Below are positions 1 to 7,124 of a stretch of DNA of 7,600 bases, in pieces. The position numbers and the translations under genes were made by a program. Every line of letters starts with the position of its first letter. The stretch's first letter is position 1. The stretch is from assembly GCA_014237955.1 (NCBI GenBank), contig JABABY010000093.1, positions 1 through 7,600 of the forward strand, written 5' to 3'. The notes beneath the pieces are model-generated. The model did not search any database, was not told the DNA's origin, and saw nothing but the letters and a program-made list of their open reading frames with translations. This DNA is from Planctomycetota bacterium (GTDB taxonomy: Bacteria > Planctomycetota > Planctomycetia > Pirellulales > UBA7805).

Positions 1-1507
1 TTCCGGCAGGTATCGTCATCGTCTCCATCGTCACCCCGTCAGGCAATTCGGGGATTTCGAGGGACAACGGGCCACGAAAATCTTTTGTTCGAGCCCGGAC
101 AAGGCATGCAAAGTGATTGCCTTTTGCCACAAACACCTGCTGGCGATACTGCCCGTACAAATCATTGGGATCCTGCACACGGGGCAGACGGACAAGCATC
201 CACGGTTGTACGGCGTTTAACTCGACGCGATAGACATATGCCGGGCCACCACGCGCGAGGCGGTCAAATATCTTAAGTGTATACTCGCCATCGGCGGGCA
301 CCTTGAACCGAAAATAACTGTCTGGAGCACGCTGTTCGGCATCCTGATGCTCGGTCACCTTCGCGCCATCGTCATTGAAAAGGATCTTATTGCCGCTCGG
401 GTCGTACAGTTCCATTACCGCGTCGAGCGCAGAACGCACCCGCCTCGCGTAGACCTCCACATCGTAGTGATCGCCCGCCTTCGCCTCGAATCGATAACAG
501 TCCTGATCGCCCGGCTTTTGAATGATTCCACAAAACGCATCTCGGAGGACGACAGGAGTCGCATCGATAATACGGTCGTTCGGCTCCGACTCAATCGCAT
601 TCTCGTGTTCCGAAAGACGAAACGGAATCGGCGTCGGCGCCGCGCCGCGGTCGGTCGCACCGGAGAGGGCAAACATACGATCAAATGTATCTGGCAAGGA
701 AACTGTCTGTGAGTACGTCCCGGCAGGATCTCCTAAAAACGTGATGCTGAGCGTTTGCCCCATCTTGCCGCCGGGTGGAAAAGCTGCGATCGGTCTCGGG
801 AAGTTGCCAATATGCAGCCGATAATAACTCACGTCACTTCCGCCTCGATCAACTTCGCGTATCGAAATGTAATAGCGTCCGCTGCGCGGTACCGCCACAC
901 TCATTATCCCGTCTTGGATGGAAAAAGGGTGCCCGGTGGAACTGGCAATCTCGTTGCCCTCGCTATCGAACATTGCCAGATAGGAGTCGAACATCACATT
1001 GCCAAGTCGCATGGCGACCGCTTCGACCACAAGTTGTTCCCCTTCCTTGGCATCGATCGCAAACAGATCCTCATCGCCGGCGGTGATACGTCCCGATGCG
1101 GTCACGCCCGACGGAATCAGTTGTGCGGCGGCGATGGTGTCGTTCGGCTCGATTTCATCGACCTGAGGCAGCGGTTCAACATAAAACGCGCGAAATTCCG
1201 TAACGCCGCTATTGGTGCGCAAATGGGCAATATGCTCACCAAGACGAGCATCCGCAGCGACACGCACGGTAGCGGTAACGCGCGAGTCGGTTTCATCCAA
1301 CTGCAAAACCTCAAACCCGCGGTCGTAGAAGAGAATCTCTTCGGTACCGGCAAGCCGCTCCCCTTCAAAGACGAGTTTGCCGATGTTACCACGCTCGATA
1401 CCGCCTGGCAAAATACGGCCAAGTCGCGGCGAGGCAGCAAAGACGGCGCCTACGAGCGACAATACAATCAGCACGCAGACGAAGATGGATATTTTTCGAT
1501 GGCACAT
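1..1507 (-). CDS. Secreted protein with tandem Ig-like/PPC (pre-peptidase C-terminal) domains, 3' end cut by window
   Basis: Read on the minus strand, an open frame of 502 codons runs from ATG at 1507 to the left edge without a stop, so the C-terminus is missing. Residues about 5-25 are hydrophobic (ISIFVCVLIVLSLVGAVFA) and end in an AxA-like site, giving a Sec signal peptide or N-terminal anchor. A beta-rich IPT/Ig-like segment follows (about 26-110), then a PPC domain (about 117-233) opening with the hallmark EIEPNDTIAAAQ, a second Ig-like segment (about 236-300, with FPPGGKMGQTLSITFLGDP), and a second PPC domain (about 306-430) opening with ESEPNDRIIDATP. Both PPC copies carry D-x-D/D-x-Y-x-F cores and end in GxYxxxI/L strands. 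PPC domains are usually accessory beta-sandwiches on secreted enzymes; no catalytic domain is visible in the part present. The start is supported by a strong Shine-Dalgarno. It lies 77 bases after the DUF1501 gene on the same strand and is probably co-transcribed with it. Function beyond a secreted multidomain protein is unknown. Confidence 0.85.
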   Translation of the reverse strand, partial: MCHRKISIFVCVLIVLSLVGAVFAASPRLGRILPGGIERGNIGKLVFEGERLAGTEEILFYDRGFEVLQLDETDSRVTATVRVAADARLGEHIAHLRTNSGVTEFRAFYVEPLPQVDEIEPNDTIAAAQLIPSGVTASGRITAGDEDLFAIDAKEGEQLVVEAVAMRLGNVMFDSYLAMFDSEGNEIASSTGHPFSIQDGIMSVAVPRSGRYYISIREVDRGGSDVSYYRLHIGNFPRPIAAFPPGGKMGQTLSITFLGDPAGTYSQTVSLPDTFDRMFALSGATDRGAAPTPIPFRLSEHENAIESEPNDRIIDATPVVLRDAFCGIIQKPGDQDCYRFEAKAGDHYDVEVYARRVRSALDAVMELYDPSGNKILFNDDGAKVTEHQDAEQRAPDSYFRFKVPADGEYTLKIFDRLARGGPAYVYRVELNAVQPWMLVRLPRVQDPNDLYGQYRQQVFVAKGNHFACLVRARTKDFRGPLSLEIPELPDGVTMETMTIPAG

Positions 1508-1512
1508 ACAAC

Positions 1513-1520
1513 TTCCCCCT
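1513..1520 (-). promoter_or_regulatory. Ribosome binding site of the PPC-domain gene
   Basis: On the minus strand AGGGGGAA stands five bases before the ATG at 1507. It is a good purine-rich Shine-Dalgarno and decides the start of the PPC-domain gene. Confidence 0.6.
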
Positions 1521-1584
1521 GCGGGTGCCCAAGCGGAGCAGAACTCCTTCCTCTCACCCTAGGCTTTCCCGAGCGGACACAAAT

Positions 1585-2889
1585 TCAAATCAGCAATTCG
1601 TGTCTCACGCGTCCTTCGCGAACAATCGGCACAGGACGATTGGCCGGACCCATCAGTTTTTTTGAACTATCGATTCCGAGACAGTGGTACATGGTACTGG
1701 CAAAATCTTCGACGCTGAGAGGATCTCTTGCCGGCTCGGCGGCAATGGCATCCGACGCGCCGTAAACGAGGCCTCGCTGCACTCCGCCGCCCGCCATGGC
1801 GACACTGAACACCTTGCCCCAGTGATCGCGCCCTGCCAATGTATTGATCAAAGGAGTTCGCCCGAATTCTGTCGATACCACCACGAGGGTCGAATCGAGA
1901 AGACCCCGTTGCTCGAGATCGTCGATGAGTGCTGCAAATGCCTGATCAAATTCGGGAACATGCGTACGAATCCCTGGTTCAATCTTGGCGTGGTGGTCCC
2001 ACTTGCCATAATTCACCGATATGAAGCGAACACCCGCCTCGACGAGTCGACGTGCCATCAACAATCGAGAGCCCGCCGCACCCCGACCATAGGCATCGCG
2101 CATTTTTGGCTTTTCTTTATCTAAATCGAACGCCTCTCTCGCCTTTTCCGAATTGATGAGATCGTACGCGCGATGATAGAACGAATCGACCGCATCGAGT
2201 GCGTCTGAATCCTGCGTATCCTGAAAGTGTGTATTGACCGTATCGAGCAATTTTCGGCGCCGCAAAAATCGTCCGCGACCCACCCCCTCCGGAAGATTGA
2301 GATTGCGCACCTTGAAGCCGGATGCCTCCGGATTTGACCCAAGACTAAAACCGTTGTAGGCGGCACTTAAAAATCCTGGTCCGCATGCGTCATTGATCTG
2401 CTCGGGAACATTGACGTACGGCGGTAGATTATTGCGGACTCCTAATTGTTCGGAGACCACGCTGCCGAAACTGGGATATTTTAAAAGCGGGCTCGGATTG
2501 TACCCGGTGAACATGATGTGAACACCGCGATCATGGTCATTTTCGCCGTGGGTCATCGAACGGATGACGGTAATCTTATCGGCAATGCCTGCGGTTTTTG
2601 GCATCAGTTCGTTGAAGCGAATACCCGGCAATCGGGTTGGGATGCTGCCGAACATGCCGCGATTTGCAACCGGCGCATGTGGCTTCGGGTCCCACGATTC
2701 CTGCTGTGCGATGCCACCTTCTAAAAAAAGATAAATGACTGATTTTGCGCTCGCTGGAGCACTGGCGAGGCCGGCATCTGTCCCTGTCGCTTCTATCCTT
2801 AAAAGATCCGCAAGCGACAGGCCCAATCCGCCCGCAACACCAACGCGGAGGAATTTTCGGCGGGACGGGTTATCACCTTGGCATTTCAT
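1585..2889 (-). CDS. DUF1501 family protein with Tat signal
   Basis: The product is 434 residues, a typical length for DUF1501, a family distantly related to the alkaline phosphatase/sulfatase superfamily and very abundant in planctomycetes. A twin-arginine signal is clear: S9-R10-R11-K12-F13-L14, then a glycine/leucine-rich hydrophobic stretch to about residue 30, so export of a folded, possibly metal-bearing protein is likely. Family motifs in order are LEGGIAQQESWDPKP (about 56-70), SMTHGENDHDRG (111-122), NYGKWDHH (293-300), TEFGRTP (340-346) and GRDHW (353-357); the Asp/His-rich motifs are the likely metal site. The frame is open upstream to 2979, but ATG at 2889 places the RR motif at residue 10, as usual for Tat proteins, with GAGG eight bases before it; ATG at 2916 is the alternative. 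Planctomycete DUF1501 genes often follow a DUF1549/DUF1553 cytochrome gene; none is present here, so this one leads its unit. The substrate is unknown. Confidence 0.93.
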   Translation of the reverse strand: MKCQGDNPSRRKFLRVGVAGGLGLSLADLLRIEATGTDAGLASAPASAKSVIYLFLEGGIAQQESWDPKPHAPVANRGMFGSIPTRLPGIRFNELMPKTAGIADKITVIRSMTHGENDHDRGVHIMFTGYNPSPLLKYPSFGSVVSEQLGVRNNLPPYVNVPEQINDACGPGFLSAAYNGFSLGSNPEASGFKVRNLNLPEGVGRGRFLRRRKLLDTVNTHFQDTQDSDALDAVDSFYHRAYDLINSEKAREAFDLDKEKPKMRDAYGRGAAGSRLLMARRLVEAGVRFISVNYGKWDHHAKIEPGIRTHVPEFDQAFAALIDDLEQRGLLDSTLVVVSTEFGRTPLINTLAGRDHWGKVFSVAMAGGGVQRGLVYGASDAIAAEPARDPLSVEDFASTMYHCLGIDSSKKLMGPANRPVPIVREGRVRHELLI

Positions 2890-3273
2890 CGTGCGAGCCT
2901 CGCTGAAGACGTCCATGTTCTTCACTATAAACATCGCCGGGGTATGGCCACATCCATTATTGCTAGCAGCCAAATCCAAATCCAGCGTACGATTTCTACC
3001 GGTAGGTCCTCGTGGTGGGGATGTCGCGCATCAAAAATGCGGCATCGGAAATTAAACGGATACCCAATGATGGTAGCCATTTACATCCGCTATGAGGATA
3101 TCTGAGGCGGTCGCATATGTCAAAGACAAAACCTGCTGCACACCGAGAAGAGGAGGGTCGAAAACCGATAAAATCGCCTAATTTTTGATTGCCACCAAAT
3201 GCCACCCCAAGGGAGGGGGAACATGTCGTGCTATTTCATGCTTTCGTTTTAGTTAATTACGTCAATACTCTCT

Positions 3274-3289
3274 TGCTCCGGTTGGAGCA
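3274..3289 (+). other. Small perfect hairpin in the leader of the pentapeptide lipoprotein gene
   Basis: TGCTCC (3274-3279) and GGAGCA (3284-3289) are perfect inverted complements around a GGTT loop. No T-run follows on either strand, so it is not a standard intrinsic terminator. A short AGTC-GGG-GACT stem follows at 3302-3312, flanked by CGAAC (3295-3299) and GTTCG (3327-3331), which are complementary. Together they could form a folded 5' leader or an operator; a chance origin is also possible. Confidence 0.3.
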
Positions 3290-3427
3290 GCAAGCGAACA
3301 AAGTCGGGGACTAAATTCCGTTCCTGGTTCGAAGATGCCATATAGATATTAAATGGAAATCAATACCCAAGGGACATGGGCCAACGCATCGCGGGCCGAT
3401 ATATTATCATTTTGGGTTTATTTATAT

Positions 3428-3433
3428 GGAGGT
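3428..3433 (+). promoter_or_regulatory. Ribosome binding site of the pentapeptide lipoprotein gene
   Basis: GGAGGT, close to the ideal anti-16S complement, sits five bases before the ATG at 3439. It fixes the start codon and predicts efficient translation. Confidence 0.75.
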
Positions 3434-3438
3434 AGAGC

Positions 3439-4005
3439 ATGCGTTATCTGGGGCTATCTCTGGCACTGGCATTCATGATTGGCTGTGGCAATTCCATCAA
3501 GCCCAACGCAGACTTAACGGGGGCATACTTAAATGATGCCAACCTGAAACGAACCGATCTTGGTTACGCAAATCTCTTTGAATCGCACCTCCGCTCGGCT
3601 GACCTGAGCGGATCAAACTTGACCCACACCAATCTTCAGGACGCCGATCTGAGCAAGGCGGATCTGGATGGTGCCGGCCTGAGCTTCTCGAATTTAAAAG
3701 GCGCAAAACTGGTTACGGCAAACCTGATCGGCGTCGACCTGTCGTTTGCAGACCTCGGCAAAGCTGATTTATCTGGGGCAGTAATGACTTCTACGAATTT
3801 GACACAGGCGAACCTTCGCAAGGCAAATCTCGCCAACGCGAACCTGAGTGGTGCGAATCTGACTGGTGCTTTTTTGCGATATTCCGAGGCCTGGGACACG
3901 GCAACCTGGACAGGTGCGTACTACGACACGGAACACCCAGCTGTGTGGCCGGAGGACATGAATCCGAAAACGCTCGGCATCGTTGAGAAAAAGCCCGTGG
4001 ATTAA
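3439..4005 (+). CDS. Pentapeptide-repeat lipoprotein
   Basis: The 188-residue product begins with a lipoprotein signal: a short hydrophobic stretch (LGLSLALAFMIG) and Cys16 in a M-I-G-C lipobox, in which Met at -3 is slightly off the usual Leu/Val. After the lipidated Cys and a short linker come 25 consecutive pentapeptides of the A(D/N)Lxx type with no interruption (residues 24-148), from ADLTG to AFLRY. The central Leu is kept in all but one copy, where AVMTS has Met. Such arrays fold into a right-handed quadrilateral beta-helix, four pentapeptides per turn, here about six turns. The last 40 residues are not repetitive and hold an Ala-Trp-Asp-Thr and a Trp-Pro-Glu-Asp segment of the kind that often caps such helices. 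The gene stands alone, diverging from DUF1501 and converging on the cytochrome gene. Pentapeptide proteins include DNA-mimic gyrase protectors, but an exported lipoprotein cannot be doing that in the cytoplasm; its role is unknown, perhaps a structural or binding surface in the envelope. Confidence 0.9.
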   Translation: MRYLGLSLALAFMIGCGNSIKPNADLTGAYLNDANLKRTDLGYANLFESHLRSADLSGSNLTHTNLQDADLSKADLDGAGLSFSNLKGAKLVTANLIGVDLSFADLGKADLSGAVMTSTNLTQANLRKANLANANLSGANLTGAFLRYSEAWDTATWTGAYYDTEHPAVWPEDMNPKTLGIVEKKPVD

Positions 4006-4039
4006 CCCCCACGATTAACGATTTCCAGATTCTTCAAAA

Positions 4040-4070
4040 GTGGCGATGCTCTCTCACGCCACACCGAGAG
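4040..4070. terminator. Weak, mutually exclusive stem-loops between convergent genes
   Basis: GTGGCG (4040-4045) pairs with CGCCAC (4057-4062) over an 11-base loop, while CTCTC (4051-4055) pairs with GAGAG (4066-4070). The two stems overlap and cannot both form. Their place between two converging stop codons fits a transcription end for either gene, but there is no T-tract, so an intrinsic terminator is only a possibility. Confidence 0.25.
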
Positions 4071-4092
4071 GTTCAGATTAGGAACTTGCAGA

Positions 4093-7000
4093 TCAAGGAG
4101 TTTTGCCTTCCCCGTTCGACGTTTTCCGCTCCGCTTGTCCTGGCCGCAAGAGCGAGCCATCGAGTTCGCTCAGGTAACGGATCAGATCTCGTAAATCGGC
4201 GCGGGGCAGCCCACTGGTAAGCCCCGAAGGCATCAATGTTCCGGCAGCTTCGAACCCCTCTACCGTCCGCCAGGGGATCATTTCCTCTTTTTTAGTGACC
4301 GCATCAAGCAGGACAATTCCGTCAGGGCTCTCATTGACTTTGATCCCTTGAAAAACTTTGCCGTCGTGGGTGTAAATCGTTATCGAGACGTACCCTTCCT
4401 TGATTTCCCGAGCCGGCCAGACGACCGCTTCAATAATCCGGTCGACCGGCATCCCCCGGCCAACACTACTCAAGTCTGGCCCCACCTTTTCGCCTTTGCC
4501 ATAGATTGCATGGCAGGCGGCGCAGTTGAGATGGGCTGACTGAAAGATCTCCTTACCACGTGCCGCATTTCCGTTTTCCAAGACCTCCAAAGCAAGCGCC
4601 TTTACCCATGCCGGATCGTGCGCTTGTTGCACACTTGTAAGACCGAGTGCCCGATCCAGAACTTCGGTGAGCTTCTCGTGAGAAACCGCAGCTGCACTAG
4701 CAGCGCGTCGCAGATGTCCTGCGACAGACGACGGAATCGTTACATCAGAAAGAGCATTGGCCAATGCTCCGGCACCCTCTTTACGGACGAGCAGCGCGGC
4801 GAGAAGTTCGCTTGCCTGTTGTTCGGTCGCTACCGAATGGATCAACGTCGAGGCCCGCTCGGCCGCAGCATCGATATCCAACTGTGCCCAACTTCCTAGC
4901 GCGGTGCAGGCAAGCTGCCAGTGCTCTGGATTGTTCGATAACGCATCAAGCGTCTTCGACGCGTGCGCGGCACCGAGCGGCAAAAGCGCCCTCGCTGCGG
5001 CAGACCGTACCTCGGTTGCCTCGGAACGATCCGTTGCAAATTGCAGCATCTCCCCGGAAAGTTCTTTCATCTTCCAGCTTGCCGCCAAATCGATGGCAGC
5101 GGCTCGCAGGGAAGGGTCCTCGCTGCCAAGCCAACGCCGCATGGGAAGAATCCAGTCTCCTTCAGGACGCACACCGCGCAGATGCGCAGCGGTGGCAACG
5201 CTTTTTAGCATCTTGGCGTTGAGATCCTCGTGCCTCAAGACATACGCGAGTTCTTGCGGGCCACCCGCTAGCGCCAATCGGTCGAGCATCTGCTGGCGAA
5301 TCTTTGGGCTCAGGCGCCCGACGAGTTTTGGGTTCTGTAAGAACGCCAACATTTCTGCAGATCCATCGGCGCTAAGAACAAATGCAACCCGTTCGGGATC
5401 ATTGCCGAAATCGATCGAGCCGGCCACAAAGGCATCGCGCCAGTGCGGCCCGAGCGTATGAACTGCATGCACCAAAGCATAATCAATGTATTTGTTTCGC
5501 GGTGCATCGACCGCAAGGGCAGCGACCTCCATCGCCCTCGCATCGGGCACATAACTGCACGCGACAACCGCTTCTAGCCGGACGCGCTCATTTTCATCGC
5601 GGACTAACGTGGAAAGAATCCCAAGCGGATCACCAAGCCGGTCCTGCCATAATCCGACCACCCGGGCTGCATAGGCACGCGCACGCGGATCGCGAGCGGC
5701 AACCAATTTGGCAAGCAGCTGCTCGTCAACATATTCGTGCGACTGCAAAATGCCGATCGCCCGGTAGAGGAGGTGTTCATATGCAGGATCCTTTTCATCC
5801 ATTCGGTCAACCCATGCCAACACCGCAGAGGCCACCTCCTCCGTATCTGCAGCCTGAAGCAACCGCCTGACCTGCTGCCGTTCGTAACGCTCGTCGCTGC
5901 GAAGTTTGTCGACCAGATCCGGGATGCCCAATCCTGTCAAATCAGAAGGTGTGCGATGGGGACGGTCTTTTGCGCTCACCCGCCAGATACGGCCATGTTC
6001 CTTATCGCGATCCGGATGCCGGTACGAGGCTTGGTAATGGCCAATAATCGGGTTGTACCAATCCGCCACATAGAGTGCTCCGTCGGGTCCGATCCGCATA
6101 TCGACAGGACGAAAGCTACGGTGTTTGGATACGATCAGGGGCGCTATTTCCTCGAGCTTCATATTATGTGCATCATCCTCAAGCCGAAAGCGGAGGATGG
6201 TATTGTTCATAAAACTTCCGGTCACCATTTGGTTGGCGGTCTCGGGCCCAAAATGCGCACCGCCAAGAAACTCTACCGACGCGACCTTGTCGCGATTCCA
6301 GAGCGTCGGCAGCGGCTGACGATAGCTGTGCCGGATCAGGGCGGGCGTCATCCAGAAAATACCGTGGCCATTACCCGCTGCGAGAATCGGCTGTCCCCAG
6401 TCATCAAACGCCAATCCCCAGGGATTATGCGGCGGCGCTTCTCGACCGAAAAAAGGATCGAGCTGCAATCGCCGGGGCCGCAAACGCCAAAGTCCGGCGT
6501 TGTCGAGCCGCTCGATACCCCACGGCGTTTCGATCCGCGAAAAAATATGCAGGCCCTGTGAGAAAAAAAGGTTGCCTGCCGGGCTCCAGGTAAAATTATT
6601 GATAAGCTGATGGGTATCACCGATCCCGAATCCAGTCATCACGACACGCCGAGTGTCTGCCTTTCCGTCACCATCGGTATCGGTCAGGTGCAGCAGATCC
6701 GGTCCACTACCGATGTAAACGCCACCGTCCCCCAGTTCGAATCCCTGTGGGAGGAAGAGGTTTTCGGCAAACGTCTGCGTCCGATCCGCCTTTCCATCAC
6801 CGTCGCTATCAGAGAGGACCACGATTTTGTCGTTGGCTTTCTCGCCCGGTTTGATCTGCGGGTAGAGCGGGGTGCTGATTACATACAGCTTGCCATCCGG
6901 ACCCCATCGCATCTGGATCGGATTGGCAATCCCGTCCTCCTCCGATGCAAAAAGGCTCACCTCATATCCAGGCGCAACATCAAACGTTTCGAGTTCCTGC

Positions 7001-7095
7001 TCCGGCGAAAGTGCATCAGCAGCAAACCCAAGGCGAAACGCGGCCGCCAACAGGAGACATCCAATAAGCGTGCAATAGCGCAAACACCGGATCAC
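4093..7095 (-). CDS. PVC-type heme-binding protein: beta-propeller dehydrogenase, HEAT repeats and C-terminal cytochrome c
   Basis: The product is 1000 residues. A Sec signal peptide (residues 1-25; IGCLLLAAAF core, likely cut after GFA) sends it to the periplasm. Residues about 40-375 form the PVC N-terminal membrane-bound-dehydrogenase propeller (TIGR02604 type), with blade motifs such as MRWGPDGKLYV and MRIGPDGALYVADWYNP and two calcium-loop motifs, DSDGDGKAD (96-104) and DTDGDGKAD (139-147). Residues about 385-840 are helical HEAT-like repeats. Residues about 840-980 are a cytochrome c domain (TIGR02603 type) with CAACH at 858-862 binding heme covalently and Met955 in TLMPSG as the likely sixth ligand. 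The expected role is oxidation of an exported substrate, probably a sugar or alcohol, with electrons passed through the heme; the substrate is not evident. The frame stays open upstream to 7407, but that part overlaps the hydrolase gene and lacks family features. GTG at 7095 is chosen because it starts the signal peptide and has a ribosome site. Spacing of 29 bases from the hydrolase stop indicates an operon. Confidence 0.93.
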   Translation of the reverse strand: MIRCLRYCTLIGCLLLAAAFRLGFAADALSPEQELETFDVAPGYEVSLFASEEDGIANPIQMRWGPDGKLYVISTPLYPQIKPGEKANDKIVVLSDSDGDGKADRTQTFAENLFLPQGFELGDGGVYIGSGPDLLHLTDTDGDGKADTRRVVMTGFGIGDTHQLINNFTWSPAGNLFFSQGLHIFSRIETPWGIERLDNAGLWRLRPRRLQLDPFFGREAPPHNPWGLAFDDWGQPILAAGNGHGIFWMTPALIRHSYRQPLPTLWNRDKVASVEFLGGAHFGPETANQMVTGSFMNNTILRFRLEDDAHNMKLEEIAPLIVSKHRSFRPVDMRIGPDGALYVADWYNPIIGHYQASYRHPDRDKEHGRIWRVSAKDRPHRTPSDLTGLGIPDLVDKLRSDERYERQQVRRLLQAADTEEVASAVLAWVDRMDEKDPAYEHLLYRAIGILQSHEYVDEQLLAKLVAARDPRARAYAARVVGLWQDRLGDPLGILSTLVRDENERVRLEAVVACSYVPDARAMEVAALAVDAPRNKYIDYALVHAVHTLGPHWRDAFVAGSIDFGNDPERVAFVLSADGSAEMLAFLQNPKLVGRLSPKIRQQMLDRLALAGGPQELAYVLRHEDLNAKMLKSVATAAHLRGVRPEGDWILPMRRWLGSEDPSLRAAAIDLAASWKMKELSGEMLQFATDRSEATEVRSAAARALLPLGAAHASKTLDALSNNPEHWQLACTALGSWAQLDIDAAAERASTLIHSVATEQQASELLAALLVRKEGAGALANALSDVTIPSSVAGHLRRAASAAAVSHEKLTEVLDRALGLTSVQQAHDPAWVKALALEVLENGNAARGKEIFQSAHLNCAACHAIYGKGEKVGPDLSSVGRGMPVDRIIEAVVWPAREIKEGYVSITIYTHDGKVFQGIKVNESPDGIVLLDAVTKKEEMIPWRTVEGFEAAGTLMPSGLTSGLPRADLRDLIRYLSELDGSLLRPGQAERKTSNGEGKTP

Positions 7096-7100
7096 ATACA

Positions 7101-7107
7101 CCTCTCT
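7101..7107 (-). promoter_or_regulatory. Ribosome binding site supporting the GTG start of the cytochrome gene
   Basis: AGAGAGG on the minus strand stands five bases before GTG at 7095. An ATG two bases ahead of the GTG (at 7097) is out of frame and meets TGA at once, and the next in-frame ATG lies at residue 62, past the signal peptide, so GTG is the only start that keeps the export signal. Confidence 0.6.
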
Positions 7108-7124
7108 GAACGTAGCTAGACACC

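Larger units (their letters stand above)
2890..3438. other. Divergent intergenic region with no convincing gene
   Basis: This stretch separates the DUF1501 start (minus) from the pentapeptide lipoprotein start (plus) and must hold both promoters. A TATATT at 3400-3405 could be a -10 box for the plus gene, and a TATAGT about 40 bases before the DUF1501 start (within 2925-2935) could serve the minus strand; neither has a recognisable -35 partner, so neither is called separately. A perfect 6-bp hairpin lies at 3274-3289. Two tiny ORFs exist: plus 3117-3188 (23 residues), whose frame continues past one TGA to a TAA at 3312-3314, and minus 3249-3341 (30 residues). A GTG-initiated minus frame at 2996-3205 has no family features and no good ribosome site. 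No tRNA, terminator with T-tract, or repeat array was seen. Confidence 0.6.

Noticed and set aside
755..1765. 336-residue plus-strand open frame
   Set aside because: It lies antisense to the PPC gene, crosses that gene's start and the end of DUF1501, and has no domain or ribosome site; the opposite strand carries recognisable PPC motifs.
2996..3205. 69-residue minus-strand frame starting at GTG
   Set aside because: No signal, domain or good ribosome site; the Cys/Arg/Ser-rich composition looks non-coding.
3318..3340. GGTTCGAA resembling a tRNA T-loop
   Set aside because: The flanking bases do not form the 5-bp T-stem and no acceptor or anticodon arm can be built around it.
3636..3899. Minus-strand frame with repeated RFA/RSA motifs
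   Set aside because: The repeats are the antisense image of the pentapeptide codons, not an independent gene.
5737..6561. 274-residue plus-strand open frame
   Set aside because: Antisense shadow of the propeller and HEAT part of the cytochrome gene; no family features.
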